From assembly GCA_029667085.1 (NCBI GenBank), contig JARUHJ010000004.1, positions 372,001 to 436,000 on the forward strand: a stretch of DNA of 64,000 bases, in the 5' to 3' direction. Below are positions 44,716-55,493 of this stretch, in pieces (positions within the stretch are counted from its first letter, which is position 1; the number at the start of each line of letters is the position of its first letter). Both the position numbers and the translations under genes were made by a program. This DNA is from Deltaproteobacteria bacterium IMCC39524. GTDB lineage: Bacteria > Desulfobacterota > Desulfuromonadia > Desulfuromonadales > BM103. Under the pieces are notes generated by a model that saw nothing but the letters and a program-made list of their open reading frames with translations, was not told the DNA's origin and made no database searches.

Positions 44716-46647
44716 ATGCCCGAAGTCAACAAGCCTGCCGTGCAAAAAAAGTCAGAAAACCTCCCTGAACCCCATAAGCCGGTCATGGCTGTAGGCGGCG
44801 ACACCATTGCGCGCCTGCTGGTTGAGCAGGGCTTAATCACCCCGGCCAAGCTGGTCTACGCAAAGCGCATCAAGGCAAAGCTGGTCTCTGATCGTTCCCT
44901 GGTCGAAATTGTCAAGGAACTGGGCCTGCTGACCAACCAGCAACTCAACGAAGTCCTCAAGCAGCAACGTTTGAATATTCGTATTGGTGACCTGCTGGTT
45001 GAACTTGGCTTTATCCAACAGGGCGATCTGGACGCGGCCCTAGCGATTCAGGTTGAAAACAGGCAGCAGAAAATCGGTGATATTCTGGTTGAATATGGCT
45101 TCATCGATGAGCACCGCCTGATGGAGGTTTTGGCTTCCAAGCTCGGCTACCCTTTTGTTGAGCCGGTTTTTGCCGAAATCGACCGCGAGCTGCTGGCCCA
45201 GGTTCCAGCCAAGATGTTTGCCCAGCACGCCTTCGTCCCCGTGGCACAGATTGACGGCCGGGCCATTATTGCTTTTGTCGATCCCCTGGACCTCGAAGAT
45301 CTTGAAGCCGTAGACAGGGTCTTCGGCCGGCAGATTCTTCCTGCCATCGGTACCCGCCAGGCGATCCGGGAAGTCATCGAGCTTTACCGCCGCGGAGCCC
45401 AGCGCTCAGAGGCTGAGGTCGCGGATGACTCGACCATCATCGGCATCGTCAACAGCCTCCTCGATGACGCCATGCAGCAAGGTGTCAGCGATATTCACGT
45501 TGAACCTATGAAAGACCGTCTGCGTGTTCGTTTCCGCCGTGACGGCGTGCTCGGCGTGCACAAGGAGATGAGCCTGGATCTCGCCGCGCCGATCGCCACG
45601 CGTATGAAAGTCATGGCAGAGGCCGATATCGCCGAGCGCAGGCGTCACCAGGACGGCCGCATCCTCTATGAGAGCGCGGCAACCGGCATGACCCTGGACC
45701 TGCGTGTCTCCTTCTACATCACCGTACATGGCGAAAAGATCGTGCTGCGTTTGATGAACAAGAAGGGCGAGTTACTTGATATTGATGATATCGGTATGGC
45801 CCCGCGTATGTTGCACCAGTTCCGTGATGAAGGACTTGCGTCACCGAGCGGCATCATCGTGGTCACCGGGCCAACCGGTGCCGGTAAGACCACCACCCTC
45901 TACAGTTGCGTTAACCACCTCAATGACCTTGAGTCCTGCATTATTACCGCAGAGGAGCCGGTTGAATATGTCCTCGACGGTATCACCCAGTGCTCGATTA
46001 ACCCCAAGATCGGCGTCACTTTCACCGAGACCCTGCGTCACATCGTCCGCCAGGATCCCGACATCATCGTTATGGGTGAAATCCGCGACACCTTTTCGGC
46101 AGAGACGGCCATTCAGGCCTCACTGACCGGTCACAAGGTATTGACGACCTTTCACACCGAAGATGCCGTTGGTGGTCTGTTGCGGCTTTTGAATATGGGG
46201 ATCGAAGCCTTCCTGATCGCGTCTACCATCAACTGTATGCTCGCCCAGCGCCTGCTTCGTAGAATTTGTCCAAGCTGCACGGTTCCCTATACGCCTACGC
46301 CTGATGAATACCGCCGACTCGGCTACACTCATGGTGATCTGGCTGGAGCGGACCTGCAGATCGGCAGGGGCTGTACGGCCTGTCGTTTTACCGGCTACAA
46401 AGGCAGGGTCGGCATCTTTGAACTGCTGGTTCTCAACGATGAAGTCAAAGAAGCCGTTCTGGCCCGTAAAACGGTTCAGGAAGTTCGCCGTATCAGCATT
46501 GAGACCTCCGGTTTGATCACCCTGATGGAAGACGGTATCGCCAAGGCTGCCCGCGGCAAGGTTTCCCTTCCTGAAGTCATGCGCCGTTTGCCGCGTATCT
46601 TAAAGCCGCGCCCGTTACACGAACTGCGTCGCCTGTTGGGAGAATAG
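44716..46647 (+). CDS. GspE/PilB-type secretion or pilus assembly ATPase
   Basis: 643 residues. Two MshEN/GspE_N-like N-terminal repeats lie at about 30-110 and 110-230 (LLVEQGLITPAKLVYAKR and LLVELGFIQQGDLDAAL). The core has VTGPTGAGKTTTLYS (Walker A), the Asp box SDIHVEPMKDRLRVRFR, DIIVMGEIRDTFSAETA (Walker B) and His box TGHKVLTTFHTEDA. A CPSC...CTAC zinc site follows. It powers pilus extension or type II secretion. No pilin or other pil genes are nearby. An HDOD gene starts 2 nt after its stop. Confidence 0.92.
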   Translation: MPEVNKPAVQKKSENLPEPHKPVMAVGGDTIARLLVEQGLITPAKLVYAKRIKAKLVSDRSLVEIVKELGLLTNQQLNEVLKQQRLNIRIGDLLVELGFIQQGDLDAALAIQVENRQQKIGDILVEYGFIDEHRLMEVLASKLGYPFVEPVFAEIDRELLAQVPAKMFAQHAFVPVAQIDGRAIIAFVDPLDLEDLEAVDRVFGRQILPAIGTRQAIREVIELYRRGAQRSEAEVADDSTIIGIVNSLLDDAMQQGVSDIHVEPMKDRLRVRFRRDGVLGVHKEMSLDLAAPIATRMKVMAEADIAERRRHQDGRILYESAATGMTLDLRVSFYITVHGEKIVLRLMNKKGELLDIDDIGMAPRMLHQFRDEGLASPSGIIVVTGPTGAGKTTTLYSCVNHLNDLESCIITAEEPVEYVLDGITQCSINPKIGVTFTETLRHIVRQDPDIIVMGEIRDTFSAETAIQASLTGHKVLTTFHTEDAVGGLLRLLNMGIEAFLIASTINCMLAQRLLRRICPSCTVPYTPTPDEYRRLGYTHGDLAGADLQIGRGCTACRFTGYKGRVGIFELLVLNDEVKEAVLARKTVQEVRRISIETSGLITLMEDGIAKAARGKVSLPEVMRRLPRILKPRPLHELRRLLGE

Positions 46648-46649
46648 CT

Positions 46650-47507
46650 TTGGCCAATAAACCACTGACAGAAATTATCAAGGAGATGGTCGAAGCCGAT
46701 CGGGTACATCTGCCGGTCCATCCTGACATCAGCCTGCACGTCAGCAAACTTCTGGGCGCTGAAACCTTCGACATCAAAGAGTTGCGTTGGTTGATCGGTC
46801 GGGATCCTGGCTTGCTCTGTAACCTCTTCCGGGCCGCCAACTCTTCCTTCTTTTCCGGGCTGCACAAAACCCTCTCAATCGAAGAGGCGATCACCCGCCT
46901 GGGGCAGGACAAGACCCGCCAGGTTCTGGAGCAAGCCTGCAAGGAGGGCGTCAGCGCGACCAAGGGTAAGCTGCTGCCACATTACATGCCCAGGCTTTGG
47001 CTGCATTCCCAGGCGTGCGCCGCCGGAGCCCGCTGGTTGTCGAATCGCTGCGGATACCAGGACCTCGCCGACCAGGCCTACCTGGCCGGGCTTCTGCACG
47101 ATATCGGCAAGCAGTTCCTGCTGGCGGCATTGGAGGGGATTGCCGTCAGCGGCGAATTCAGCATGACGCTTTCGCGCAGATTGATCAACGAGGTGATTGA
47201 GACCATGCACGTAGAGCAGGGGGTGCGCCTTTTCGAAGAATGGAATCTGCCTGAAATCTACAAAGAGGTTGTCACCGTTCATCACGACCTTGAACTCGAC
47301 ACGCAGAATGTTGTAGTCACTCTGGTCCGCTTGGCAAATCTCGGTTGTCGCAAGTTGGGTCTTGGCCTGGAAAACAATCCGGAGCTGGTTCTGCCGACAA
47401 CGGCAGAGGCACAATTCCTGGGGGTTAATGAAATTTCTCTGGCGGAATTCGAGATTGCCCTTGAGGATCAATTCCTCGGGGGGAAATCTGTGCCGGCATC
47501 TCGATAA
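46650..47507 (+). CDS. HDOD domain protein
   Basis: 285 residues from a TTG with GGGAG upstream, 2 nt after the ATPase stop. VHLPVHPDISLHVSKLLG, ELRWLIGRDPGLLCNLFRA and LSIEEAITRLGQD are the HDOD core, and LAGLLHDIGKQFLLAAL resembles the HD pair, here with HD followed by weak metal ligands. HDOD proteins usually act as signalling scaffolds. The link to the ATPase suggests a role in regulating it. Possible metal-dependent phosphohydrolase activity is unproven. Confidence 0.88.
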   Translation: MANKPLTEIIKEMVEADRVHLPVHPDISLHVSKLLGAETFDIKELRWLIGRDPGLLCNLFRAANSSFFSGLHKTLSIEEAITRLGQDKTRQVLEQACKEGVSATKGKLLPHYMPRLWLHSQACAAGARWLSNRCGYQDLADQAYLAGLLHDIGKQFLLAALEGIAVSGEFSMTLSRRLINEVIETMHVEQGVRLFEEWNLPEIYKEVVTVHHDLELDTQNVVVTLVRLANLGCRKLGLGLENNPELVLPTTAEAQFLGVNEISLAEFEIALEDQFLGGKSVPASR

Positions 47508-47603
47508 CCGATTGAGTGGAAAGGCTGTCTCGCCAACCTTTTGCTCACGTCACTTTTTTGTTAGAATAACTTATCAATCATTACATCTTAACGAGGATCA
47601 AGT

Positions 47604-48041
47604 ATGTCAAAATCTATCGCACAAATCTTGAAGATCAAAGGCAGCGACGTCTGGAGTATCAGTTCGGACGCCACGGTTTACGATGCGTTGGTGTTGATGG
47701 CAGAAAAAGGTGTTGGAGCCTTGGTCGTCATCGACAAAGGAGAGCTGGTCGGGATCTTTACTGAGCGCGACCATGCCCGCAAAGTGGATCTCGAGGGCCG
47801 CTGCTCTCAGAAGGTCGCCGTCCGCCAGGTTATGTCCGTAGATATTTGTTATATTACGCCTCAGACCTCGGTCGATGAGGCCATGTCAATTGTAACCGAG
47901 AGCCGTCGTCGTCACTTGCCGGTTATGGAAAATGGCCAACTGGTTGGCTTGGCCTCCATCGGCGACTTAGTCAAAGCTTCCCTTGATGAGAAAGACTTTG
48001 TCATCAAGCAGCTCAAAAAGTACATTAAGGGTGACCCTTGA
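47604..48041 (+). CDS. CBS-domain pair protein
   Basis: 145 residues with two CBS domains, about 5-65 (VYDALVLMAEKGVGALVV followed by GIFTERDHARKV) and 75-135 (VRQVMSVDICYITPQTSVDE). The VGIFTERD motif after the first CBS is a common nucleotide-binding type. It is a stand-alone cytoplasmic sensor, probably of AMP or related nucleotides. GAGGA precedes the ATG. It is a single gene ahead of the nqr operon. Confidence 0.9.
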   Translation: MSKSIAQILKIKGSDVWSISSDATVYDALVLMAEKGVGALVVIDKGELVGIFTERDHARKVDLEGRCSQKVAVRQVMSVDICYITPQTSVDEAMSIVTESRRRHLPVMENGQLVGLASIGDLVKASLDEKDFVIKQLKKYIKGDP

Positions 48042-48074
48042 TCCACCCATAGTGAACCTCGGATGGCCTGGCCC

Positions 48075-48097
48075 TTGCCAGAGCACAACTCTGGCAA
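48075..48097 (+). terminator. Hairpin between the CBS gene and nqrA
   Basis: TTGCCAGAG at 48075-48083 pairs with CTCTGGCAA at 48089-48097, loop CACAA. The 9-bp stem lies 34 nt after the CBS stop and has no T run. Confidence 0.5.
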
Positions 48098-48191
48098 ACG
48101 TTGGCAATCTCAAGCATTGAACTCTTTGCAAGCATAACAACAGGATTCCAATGATGGCGTGGCTCTCAACCACCAATCGGAAGGCTCGGCC

Positions 48192-49529
48192 ATGATACAG
48201 ATTAAAAAAGGGCTCGATCTACCGATAAGCGGCGCTCCAGAGATGCAGGTCGGAGAACCCTTGCCGGTTTCTCATGTTGCCTTGCTTGGCAGCGATTACC
48301 AGGACATGAAACCGACTCTGCTGGTCGCCGAGGGTGATCAGGTCGTTCTTGGCCAGCCTCTCTTCTCCGACAAAAAGAACCCCAGGGTGCTCTTCACAGC
48401 CCCTGCACCAGGCAAAGTTGTCGCCATCAACCGTGGCGAACGCCGCATCTTCTTGTCGCTGGTTATCGAAATTTCCGGAGCAGAAGAAAAGACCTTTGCA
48501 AAGATTGCGGCGGCCCAACTTGAGTTGCTTTCTGCAGAGGAGGTTGAAGAGCGGATGATCAACTCAGGCTTATGGACCTCGTTGCGCACCCGTCCCTACA
48601 GCAAGATTCCGACGCCGGGAAGCCGCCCCGCTGCACTCTTTGTCACCGCGATAGACACCAACCCTTTATCGGCTGACCCACAGGTCGCAATTGCAGAGAA
48701 AGTGACCGAGTTCGAGGCGGGCCTGAAAGCACTGCGCCACCTTACGGAAGGAAAAGTCTACCTGTGTAAAAAACCACAGGCGCAGGTTCCGGCTCCGCAA
48801 GGAATCACTGTCAGTGAATTTTCCGGCTGTCATCCCGCCGGACTGGTTGGCACCCATATCCATTTTCTCGAACATGTCGATCAAGAGCGTTCGGTCTGGC
48901 ACATCGGCTACCAGGATGTGATCGCCATCGGCCACCTGTTGCTCACCGGCAGGATTCTCACGGATAGAATTGTCGCTCTTTGCGGCCCGGCGGTTAAGAA
49001 GCCTCGCCTCATCCGTACCCGTCTCGGAGCCTGTCTGTCGGAGTTGACGGCCGGCCAGCTTAATGACACCGAAAACCGGATCATTTCAGGATCCATCCTG
49101 AGCGGTCATGGCGCAGGTCGAACCAAGGCCTTTCTCGGCCGTTACCACAATCAGGTGACTGTCTTGGAAGAAAATCGACAACGCGAGCTTTTGGGCTGGG
49201 CCATGCCGGGCTTTAAAAAATTCTCCGTTAAAAAGATTTTTGCTTCGTCCCTGCTGCCGCGCCGCCCGTTGCCGCTGACGACCAGCACCTGCGGCAGTCT
49301 GCGTGCCATGGTGCCGACCGGCGCTTTTGAGAAGGTGATGCCCCTCAAGGTCAAGGCAACCTGGCTGCTGCGCTCTCTGCTTACCCTGGATACCGATCTG
49401 GCACAGGATCTCGGCTGCCTCGAACTGGACGAAGAGGATCTCGCCCTCTGCAGTTTTGTCTGCTCGGGAAAAATGGATTATGGACATCATTTGCGGCAAA
49501 CCCTGAAAAAGATAGAGGAAGAGGGCTAA
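48192..49529 (+). CDS. nqrA: Na+-translocating NADH:quinone reductase subunit A
   Basis: 445 residues from the ATG at 48192, where NqrA proteins begin ([16 protein letters not shown]). Segments such as [34 protein letters not shown] and [15 protein letters not shown], here in the form [15 protein letters not shown], match the family. NqrA is the hydrophilic subunit that carries the quinone site. The gene ends with TAATG shared with nqrB. It starts the cluster nqrABCDEF, an extra gene, apbE and nqrM. An ATG at 48159 without a good ribosome site is rejected. Confidence 0.93.
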   Translation: MIQIKKGLDLPISGAPEMQVGEPLPVSHVALLGSDYQDMKPTLLVAEGDQVVLGQPLFSDKKNPRVLFTAPAPGKVVAINRGERRIFLSLVIEISGAEEKTFAKIAAAQLELLSAEEVEERMINSGLWTSLRTRPYSKIPTPGSRPAALFVTAIDTNPLSADPQVAIAEKVTEFEAGLKALRHLTEGKVYLCKKPQAQVPAPQGITVSEFSGCHPAGLVGTHIHFLEHVDQERSVWHIGYQDVIAIGHLLLTGRILTDRIVALCGPAVKKPRLIRTRLGACLSELTAGQLNDTENRIISGSILSGHGAGRTKAFLGRYHNQVTVLEENRQRELLGWAMPGFKKFSVKKIFASSLLPRRPLPLTTSTCGSLRAMVPTGAFEKVMPLKVKATWLLRSLLTLDTDLAQDLGCLELDEEDLALCSFVCSGKMDYGHHLRQTLKKIEEEG

Positions 49530-50737
49530 TGAAAGTGTTGCGTGCTTTTCTCGACAAGATTCACCCTCACTTTACCGAGGGTGGCAAATTCGAGCGCCTC
49601 TATCCCCTGTACGAAGCCGCTGACAGTTTCATTTACACGCCTGGCGAGGTGACGGACGGGGCGCCGCATGTCAGAGACGCGATGGATTTGAAGAGAGTGA
49701 TGATCACGGTGGTTTTCGCCCTCATTCCCTGTTTTTTCATGGCCATGTGGAACACCGGCTACCAGGCAAACAGCGCCATGCAATTCTCGGGCGGAAGCGT
49801 AGAAGGCTGGCGCGGCGCTTTACTTGAACTCCTCGGCTACGGAGGCAATCCAAACAGCCTCTTTGACAACCTGCTCCTCGGAGCGGCCTGGTTTGTACCG
49901 ATCTACCTGGTCACCAACATTGTTGGCGGCTTGTGGGAAGCCCTCTTCTGCATCGTGCGCCGTCACGAACTGAATGAAGGTTTTCTGGTCACCGGCTCCC
50001 TCTTTCCGTTGATCTGCCCGCCAACCCTGCCTCTCTGGCAGGTGGCGCTTGGCATCAGTTTCGGTGTTGTCATCGGCAAAGAGATCTTCGGCGGCACCGG
50101 CAAGAACTTTCTCAACCCGGCGCTCACCGGCCGCGCTTTCCTGTTTTTCGCCTACCCGGCACAAATCTCGGGCAACATGGTCTGGACCGCCGTCGACGGG
50201 GTGAGCGGAGCAACGGCTCTGAGCCACGCCGCGGAGGGAGGACTGCAGGCGGTTATGGCTGCAACCAGCTGGTTCGATGCTTTTGTCGGAGCCATTCCGG
50301 GATCGATGGGGGAAACGTCCGCCCTCGCCTGTCTCTTCGGTGCCGCGGTCCTGGTCCTTTCCGGAATCGGATCCTGGCGCATCATGCTCTCCGGACTGAT
50401 CGGCGCGGTGTGCTTGTCCACGCTCTTTGTCATGATCGGCAGCAGCACCAACCCAATGTTCGAGCTCGGCCCTCTCTGGCACCTTGTTCTCGGCGGCTTT
50501 GCCTTCGGCCTAGTTTTCATGGCTACTGATCCCGTCTCCGGGGCCATGACAGAAGAAGGGCAATGGCTCTATGGCTTCCTCATCGGCACCATGTGCATCC
50601 TGATCCGGGTCATCAACCCAGCGTTCCCGGAAGGCATGATGCTCGCCATCCTCTTCGGCAATGTCTTCGCGCCGGTGATCGACCAGATGGTTCTCAAGCT
50701 CCATATCAAGAGGAGGCTGCAGCATGTCAAGGGATAG
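49529..50737 (+). CDS. nqrB: Na+-translocating NADH:quinone reductase subunit B
   Basis: 402 residues with ten or so helices. [17 protein letters not shown] carries the threonine (near residue 229) to which FMN is attached by a phosphoester bond, a job done by ApbE. Helices include [19 protein letters not shown] and [20 protein letters not shown], which match NqrB closely. It is the main Na+-pathway and riboflavin-binding subunit. Overlaps nqrC by 14 bases and nqrA by one. Confidence 0.94.
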   Translation: MKVLRAFLDKIHPHFTEGGKFERLYPLYEAADSFIYTPGEVTDGAPHVRDAMDLKRVMITVVFALIPCFFMAMWNTGYQANSAMQFSGGSVEGWRGALLELLGYGGNPNSLFDNLLLGAAWFVPIYLVTNIVGGLWEALFCIVRRHELNEGFLVTGSLFPLICPPTLPLWQVALGISFGVVIGKEIFGGTGKNFLNPALTGRAFLFFAYPAQISGNMVWTAVDGVSGATALSHAAEGGLQAVMAATSWFDAFVGAIPGSMGETSALACLFGAAVLVLSGIGSWRIMLSGLIGAVCLSTLFVMIGSSTNPMFELGPLWHLVLGGFAFGLVFMATDPVSGAMTEEGQWLYGFLIGTMCILIRVINPAFPEGMMLAILFGNVFAPVIDQMVLKLHIKRRLQHVKG

Positions 50738-51500
50738 CACCGCAAGAGTCCTGAGTGTTGCGTTTGTCTTGTGCGTGGTCTGCTCGATCCTTGTTTCGGC
50801 GGCGGCCGTCGGCTTAAGTGACAGGCAGGAGCGGAACAAGGCCGAAGAGAAAAAGAAGAACATCCTGCAGGCGGCAGGTCTCTACGAGGTCGACGTGTCG
50901 ATTGAAGAACAGTTCAGTAAAATTGAGACCCGGATCGTCGATCTGCAGTCCGGCGAGTTCACCGAGGAATTCGATGTAACGACCTTCGATAGCCGCTCGG
51001 CGGCGCGTGATCCCGAGACCAGTTACCGGATTTCGCCTGATCTCGATCTGGCAGCGATCAAGGCCCGTTCCCGCTACAAGGATGTCTACCTGGTCATGGC
51101 TGGTGACGAGCTGGAGCAACTGATCCTGCCGGTACACGGCAAGGGGTTGTGGTCAACAATGTACGGTTTCATCTCTCTCGCCAATGATTTTTCCACGGTG
51201 AATGGCTTCGCCTTTTACGAGCACGGAGAAACCCCCGGCCTCGGCGGCGAAATTGACAACCCGGACTGGAAAAAACAGTGGCCCGGCAAAAAAGTTTATG
51301 ATGAAGCGGGCAAAACCCGCATCGAAGTTCTTAAGGGGACGGTCGACAAGAATTCTCAGGACGCCGTCTACCAGGCGGACGGCTTGGCTGGAGCGACCCT
51401 TACGGCTCGTGGCGTCGGCAACCTGCTCAAGTATTGGATGGGCGATAATGGCTATAAACCTTTTATCAACAAGCTAAAAACGGCAGGGCTAAAACAATGA
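50724..51500 (+). CDS. nqrC: Na+-translocating NADH:quinone reductase subunit C
   Basis: 258 residues: one N-terminal helix ([20 protein letters not shown]) and a periplasmic FMN-binding domain. [16 protein letters not shown] places the FMN-linked Thr at residue 225. [19 protein letters not shown] and [16 protein letters not shown] are family motifs. It passes electrons between the NqrF/NqrD-E iron-sulfur centre and NqrB. It overlaps nqrB by 14 and nqrD by 4 bases. Confidence 0.93.
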   Translation: MSRDSTARVLSVAFVLCVVCSILVSAAAVGLSDRQERNKAEEKKKNILQAAGLYEVDVSIEEQFSKIETRIVDLQSGEFTEEFDVTTFDSRSAARDPETSYRISPDLDLAAIKARSRYKDVYLVMAGDELEQLILPVHGKGLWSTMYGFISLANDFSTVNGFAFYEHGETPGLGGEIDNPDWKKQWPGKKVYDEAGKTRIEVLKGTVDKNSQDAVYQADGLAGATLTARGVGNLLKYWMGDNGYKPFINKLKTAGLKQ

Positions 51501-52120
51501 GCAAATCCAGAGATGTTTTACTCGATCCCTTGTTCAATAAAAACCCGATCGGTTTGCAGATCCTCGGCATCTGTTCCGCTTTGGCCGTCACCTCCAAGTT
51601 GGAGACAGTTATCGTCATGGCCCTGGCTGTGACCTTCGTCATTGCCGGCTCCAACGTCTCGGTCAGCCTGATTCGCAACCAAATCCCCGGGAGCATCCGC
51701 ATCATCGTCGAGATCACCATTATTGCGACCCTGGTCATCATCGTCGACCAGTTTCTGAAAGCCTTCGCCTTTGGCATCAGCAAGCAGCTCTCGGTCTTCG
51801 TCGGACTGATTATCACCAACTGCATCGTCCTTGGTCGCGCCGAAGCTTTTGCCATGAAGAACCCGCCGGGCCTCAGTTTCCTCGATGGCATCGGCAACGG
51901 ATTGGGCTACAGTATTGTGCTCCTGATCGTGGCCTTTTTCCGTGAACTGCTCGGTGCCGGCAAGCTGCTCGGATTCACCATTCTTCCGAGTACCAACGAA
52001 GGCGGATGGTATCTGCCGAACGGCCTGATGCTCCTGCCACCGAGCGCCTTCTTTATCATCGGTCTTCTGATCTGGGCTTTACGCAGCTGGAAAACCGATC
52101 AGATCGAGGAAGAAAACTAA
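51497..52120 (+). CDS. nqrD: Na+-translocating NADH:quinone reductase subunit D
   Basis: 207 residues, six helices, clear NqrD text ([20 protein letters not shown] and [20 protein letters not shown], here [19 protein letters not shown]). The [13 protein letters not shown] segment includes the Cys that with NqrE coordinates the central membrane iron-sulfur centre. Start overlaps the nqrC stop (ATGA). NqrE follows after one base. Confidence 0.94.
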   Translation: MSKSRDVLLDPLFNKNPIGLQILGICSALAVTSKLETVIVMALAVTFVIAGSNVSVSLIRNQIPGSIRIIVEITIIATLVIIVDQFLKAFAFGISKQLSVFVGLIITNCIVLGRAEAFAMKNPPGLSFLDGIGNGLGYSIVLLIVAFFRELLGAGKLLGFTILPSTNEGGWYLPNGLMLLPPSAFFIIGLLIWALRSWKTDQIEEEN

Positions 52121-52121
52121 A

Positions 52122-52730
52122 ATGGAACACTACCTCAGTCTCCTGATCCGCTCGATTTTCATCGAAAACATGGCGCTCGCCTTTTTCCTCGGCATGTGCA
52201 CCTTTCTTGCTGTTTCGAAAAAGGTCGATACCGCCATAGGCCTCGGCATTGCGGTTGTTGTCGTACAGACGATTACCGTCCCGGCCAACAACCTGATCTA
52301 CCAGTTTCTTCTCAAAGAGGGCGCACTCGAATGGCTCGGCATGGCAGAAACCAATCTGACCTTTATCGGTCTGATCTGTTACATCGGCGTGATTGCCGCG
52401 ATCGTACAGATCCTCGAAATGGTCCTTGATCGCTTCTTCCCCTCGCTTTACAACTCGCTCGGAATTTTTCTGCCGCTGATCACGGTCAACTGCGCGATTC
52501 TCGGCGGCTCGCTCTTCATGGTGGAGCGCGACTACAACTTTGCCGAAAGCGTTGTCTTCGGCTTCGGCAGCGGCACCGGTTGGGCCCTGGCATTGGTTGC
52601 CCTGGCCGGTATCCGCGAAAAAATGAAATACGCTGATATCCCCGCCGGTTTGCGGGGCCTGGGTATTACTTTCATGATTTCCGGCCTGATGGCCATGGCA
52701 TTTATGGCTTTTTCAGGCATTCAGCTGTAA
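52122..52730 (+). CDS. nqrE: Na+-translocating NADH:quinone reductase subunit E
   Basis: 202 residues, six helices, the inverted-topology partner of Nqr[21 protein letters not shown] holds the Cys near residue 26, and [20 protein letters not shown] the second Cys, together with NqrD cysteines forming the Fe-S site that requires NqrM for assembly. One base separates it from nqrD. NqrF starts 11 nt later. Confidence 0.94.
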   Translation: MEHYLSLLIRSIFIENMALAFFLGMCTFLAVSKKVDTAIGLGIAVVVVQTITVPANNLIYQFLLKEGALEWLGMAETNLTFIGLICYIGVIAAIVQILEMVLDRFFPSLYNSLGIFLPLITVNCAILGGSLFMVERDYNFAESVVFGFGSGTGWALALVALAGIREKMKYADIPAGLRGLGITFMISGLMAMAFMAFSGIQL

Positions 52731-52741
52731 CGGTAAAGACA

Positions 52742-53968
52742 ATGATTGCAATAAGCTTGGGCGTACTCATATTCACGATCATAGTCATGATACTGGTGAC
52801 CGTCATTCTGGTTGCCAGGTCCTGGCTGATCCCGCCGGGCGAAGTGACGCTCAATATCAATGATGACCCGGACAAAAGCTTGTCGGTGAATCCCGGCGAC
52901 AAGCTGCTCGGCGTGCTTGGCAACCACGATATCTTTATCCCCTCCGCCTGTGGTGGTGGTGGAACTTGCGCTCAGTGCCGGGTCAAGATCAAATCGGGCG
53001 GCGGTGATATCCTGCCGACTGAAACTGCACACATCAACAAGCGGGAGGCGAAAGAAGGGTATCGGCTCTCCTGCCAGGTCAACGTCAAGCAGGACATGTC
53101 CCTCGAACTGCCGGCCGAGATTTTTTCCATCAGCAAGTGGGAATGTCAGGTTATCTCCAACAAAAGCCGCGCAACCTTTATCAAGGAGCTGGTGCTGGCT
53201 TTGCCGGAAGGTGCAGACCTCGATTTCCGCGCGGGCGGCTATATCCAGATTGACGCGCCACCACACGTTGCCGAATACAAAACCATGGAGATCGATGAAG
53301 AGTTCCGGGGGGACTGGGACAAGTACGACCTCTGGCAGTATCGCTCCGAGGTCGATGAAACGATCATGCGCGCCTACTCGATGGCTAACTATCCGGAGGA
53401 AAAAGGCATCGTCATGCTCAACGTTCGGGTCTGTCCGCCGCCACCTGCTGTCCCCGAGGCACCCCCGGGCCAGATGTCGTCTTTTATCTTCAACCTGAAA
53501 CCGGGAGACAAAGTTATGGTCTCGGGCCCCTACGGCGAATTCTTTGCCAAGGAGACCGACGCTGAAATGGTCTTTGTCGGCGGCGGTGCCGGCATGGCCC
53601 CAATGCGTTCACACATTTTTGATCAACTCAAAAGACTTGATTCAAAACGCAAAATCTCATTCTGGTATGGCGCCCGCAGCCTGCGTGAAGCCTTCTACGT
53701 GGAGGAGTTCGACGAGCTTGCGGAGAAGTTTGACAATTTCAGCTGGACCCTGGTTTTGTCCGACCCCTTGCCGGAAGACAACTGGAGCGGAGCGACAGGG
53801 TTTGTTCACCAGTATCTTTATGACAATTACCTGGTCGACCATCCGGCCCCTGAAGACTGTGAATATTACATGTGCGGTCCGCCGATGATGAACAAGGCCG
53901 CCGGTGAGATGATCTATAACCTGGGCGTGGAACACGAGAATATCATGTTCGATGATTTCGGTATCTAA
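52742..53968 (+). CDS. nqrF: Na+-translocating NADH:quinone reductase subunit F
   Basis: 408 residues. One N-terminal helix ([20 protein letters not shown]), then a plant-type ferredoxin domain with cysteines at 70, 76, 79 and 111 ([14 protein letters not shown] and YRLSCQV), the standard NqrF positions. The FAD and NADH domains follow, with [30 protein letters not shown] and [10 protein letters not shown]. It takes electrons from NADH. Complete and uninterrupted. Followed by an unusual extra gene. Confidence 0.95.
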   Translation: MIAISLGVLIFTIIVMILVTVILVARSWLIPPGEVTLNINDDPDKSLSVNPGDKLLGVLGNHDIFIPSACGGGGTCAQCRVKIKSGGGDILPTETAHINKREAKEGYRLSCQVNVKQDMSLELPAEIFSISKWECQVISNKSRATFIKELVLALPEGADLDFRAGGYIQIDAPPHVAEYKTMEIDEEFRGDWDKYDLWQYRSEVDETIMRAYSMANYPEEKGIVMLNVRVCPPPPAVPEAPPGQMSSFIFNLKPGDKVMVSGPYGEFFAKETDAEMVFVGGGAGMAPMRSHIFDQLKRLDSKRKISFWYGARSLREAFYVEEFDELAEKFDNFSWTLVLSDPLPEDNWSGATGFVHQYLYDNYLVDHPAPEDCEYYMCGPPMMNKAAGEMIYNLGVEHENIMFDDFGI

Positions 53969-53997
53969 CTGCACGGGACACTAACCAGGAGCCAAAC

Positions 53998-54456
53998 ATG
54001 CGCTTTGAACAGGTAAAGTCGTTATTACAGCATCTCATCCCGAATTATCACCGCAAGGTCAGTGATTACTACCAGGAGATGGCGAACGGTGACGTCTCGC
54101 CGCGCGTGCGGCTGATGCTCGACTACCTGATCGACCATGAACTGCATCGGGCGCTGGCGCTGGGGGAATATTGCAAGGAAACATCGCACCATGTCCTTGA
54201 GCACTGGCTCAAGGGGGTAGAGATTGCTTTTCCGCAAGCGAGGCAGGACATTCTTGGTGAAGCGGCGAGGACAGATCTTGATCAACTGGTGAAGTCGGCC
54301 ATTACCTATAAAACAAACCTGACCAGCTATTTTGGCCACCTGCTCGAACACTGCACCGAGAAAGAGACCATCAACCTTTTCCAAACCTTGAAGGCCCAGG
54401 AAGAAAAAGCGATGAAACGAATGATCCGCCATGCACAGGGGCTGGCTGACCTTTAA
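53998..54456 (+). CDS. Unrecognised helical protein in the nqr operon, ferritin-like
   Basis: 152 residues, almost all predicted helix, with no signal peptide or membrane segment. Text such as MLDYLIDHELHRALALGEYC and LFQTLKAQEEKAMKRMIRHA has the His/Glu spacing of ferritin-like or rubrerythrin-like bundles, but I cannot name the family. AGGAG precedes the ATG. It sits exactly between nqrF and apbE, and its stop shares TAATG with apbE, so it belongs to the operon. The classical nqrF-apbE order has no such gene. A role in iron supply or cofactor protection of the enzyme is only an inference. Confidence 0.8.
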   Translation: MRFEQVKSLLQHLIPNYHRKVSDYYQEMANGDVSPRVRLMLDYLIDHELHRALALGEYCKETSHHVLEHWLKGVEIAFPQARQDILGEAARTDLDQLVKSAITYKTNLTSYFGHLLEHCTEKETINLFQTLKAQEEKAMKRMIRHAQGLADL

Positions 54457-55493
54457 TGCTGAGAGCCTTTTCCCTCCTGACAAGCAGTTTGCTTCTCCTC
54501 GCGCTGACCTGCGGTTGCCAGCAGGGAGAGACCTCAGACAGGCTTCTCCTCTCCGGGCAGACCATGGGAACCACCTGGTCGTTGAACATGGTTCCCGGAT
54601 CTCCCGGCACAGACTCTGCTGTTCTGAAACAACGTCTTCAAGCCCGCCTTGACCAGATCAACGGTCTGATGTCGACCTATGACCCGGAGTCGGAGCTGTC
54701 ACGATTCAATAGCCTGGCCAGTACCGATTGGTACCCTGTCTCGGAAGACACGGCTCGTGTCATAGATGCTTCGCAAGAGATCAGCGCCCTCAGTGGCGGA
54801 GCTTTCGACATCAGCATCGGACCCCTGGTTGAGCTCTGGGGGTTTGGTGCCGCAGAACGGAGGTCGAAAACTCCCACGGAAGGCCAGATTCGAGAAAACC
54901 TTGCCCGGATCGGCTACAAGAATATTCAACTGCGCAGAGGGCCCACAGCGATCAAAAAGCAGATCCCAGAATTGCAAATCGATCTGTCTGCCGTTGCCAA
55001 GGGCTACGCGGTTGACGCCCTCGCAAAGATCCTTGAACAACAGGGCGTCGATAACTACCTCCTGGAGATTGGTGGGGAGCTAAAGATTGCAGGGCATCGT
55101 GGCGATGATCGCCCTTGGCAGATAGCGCTCGAAAAACCGCTGGAAGACGTACGAGACGTTGCTGCGATTTTCCCCCTCTCCAATACCGCGCTGGCCACCT
55201 CAGGGAATTATCGAAACTTTTACGTGGAAGACGGTCAGCGCTACTCACACACCATAGACCCGGTCAGCGGTAAGCCGATTCGTCACAAACTGGCCTCGGT
55301 CACCGTGCTTGCCAAGACCTGCGCGCGGGCAGACGCCCTGGCCACGGCATTAATGGTCCTGGGAGAAGAAAAAGCTCGCTTATTCTGTGAAAAGAATCAG
55401 ATTGCAGCCTATTTCCTGATTCACGACAAAACATCGACAACCGCTTATGCCAGTCCGGCTTTCGAACGGTTTCTGAAAGAGGTTGAACAATGA
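54456..55493 (+). CDS. apbE: FAD:protein FMN transferase
   Basis: 345 residues with a signal peptide and a probable lipid-anchor Cys near 21 (ALTCGCQQGE). LSGQTMGTTWSLNMV, STYDPESELSRFN, GGAFDISIGPLVELWGFG and LQIDLSAVAKGYAVDALA are the ApbE core, with the metal site in the AVDALA helix. It attaches FMN from FAD to threonines of NqrB and NqrC. The coding sequence overlaps nqrM (ATGA). Its place in the nqr cluster matches its job. Confidence 0.94.
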   Translation: MLRAFSLLTSSLLLLALTCGCQQGETSDRLLLSGQTMGTTWSLNMVPGSPGTDSAVLKQRLQARLDQINGLMSTYDPESELSRFNSLASTDWYPVSEDTARVIDASQEISALSGGAFDISIGPLVELWGFGAAERRSKTPTEGQIRENLARIGYKNIQLRRGPTAIKKQIPELQIDLSAVAKGYAVDALAKILEQQGVDNYLLEIGGELKIAGHRGDDRPWQIALEKPLEDVRDVAAIFPLSNTALATSGNYRNFYVEDGQRYSHTIDPVSGKPIRHKLASVTVLAKTCARADALATALMVLGEEKARLFCEKNQIAAYFLIHDKTSTTAYASPAFERFLKEVEQ

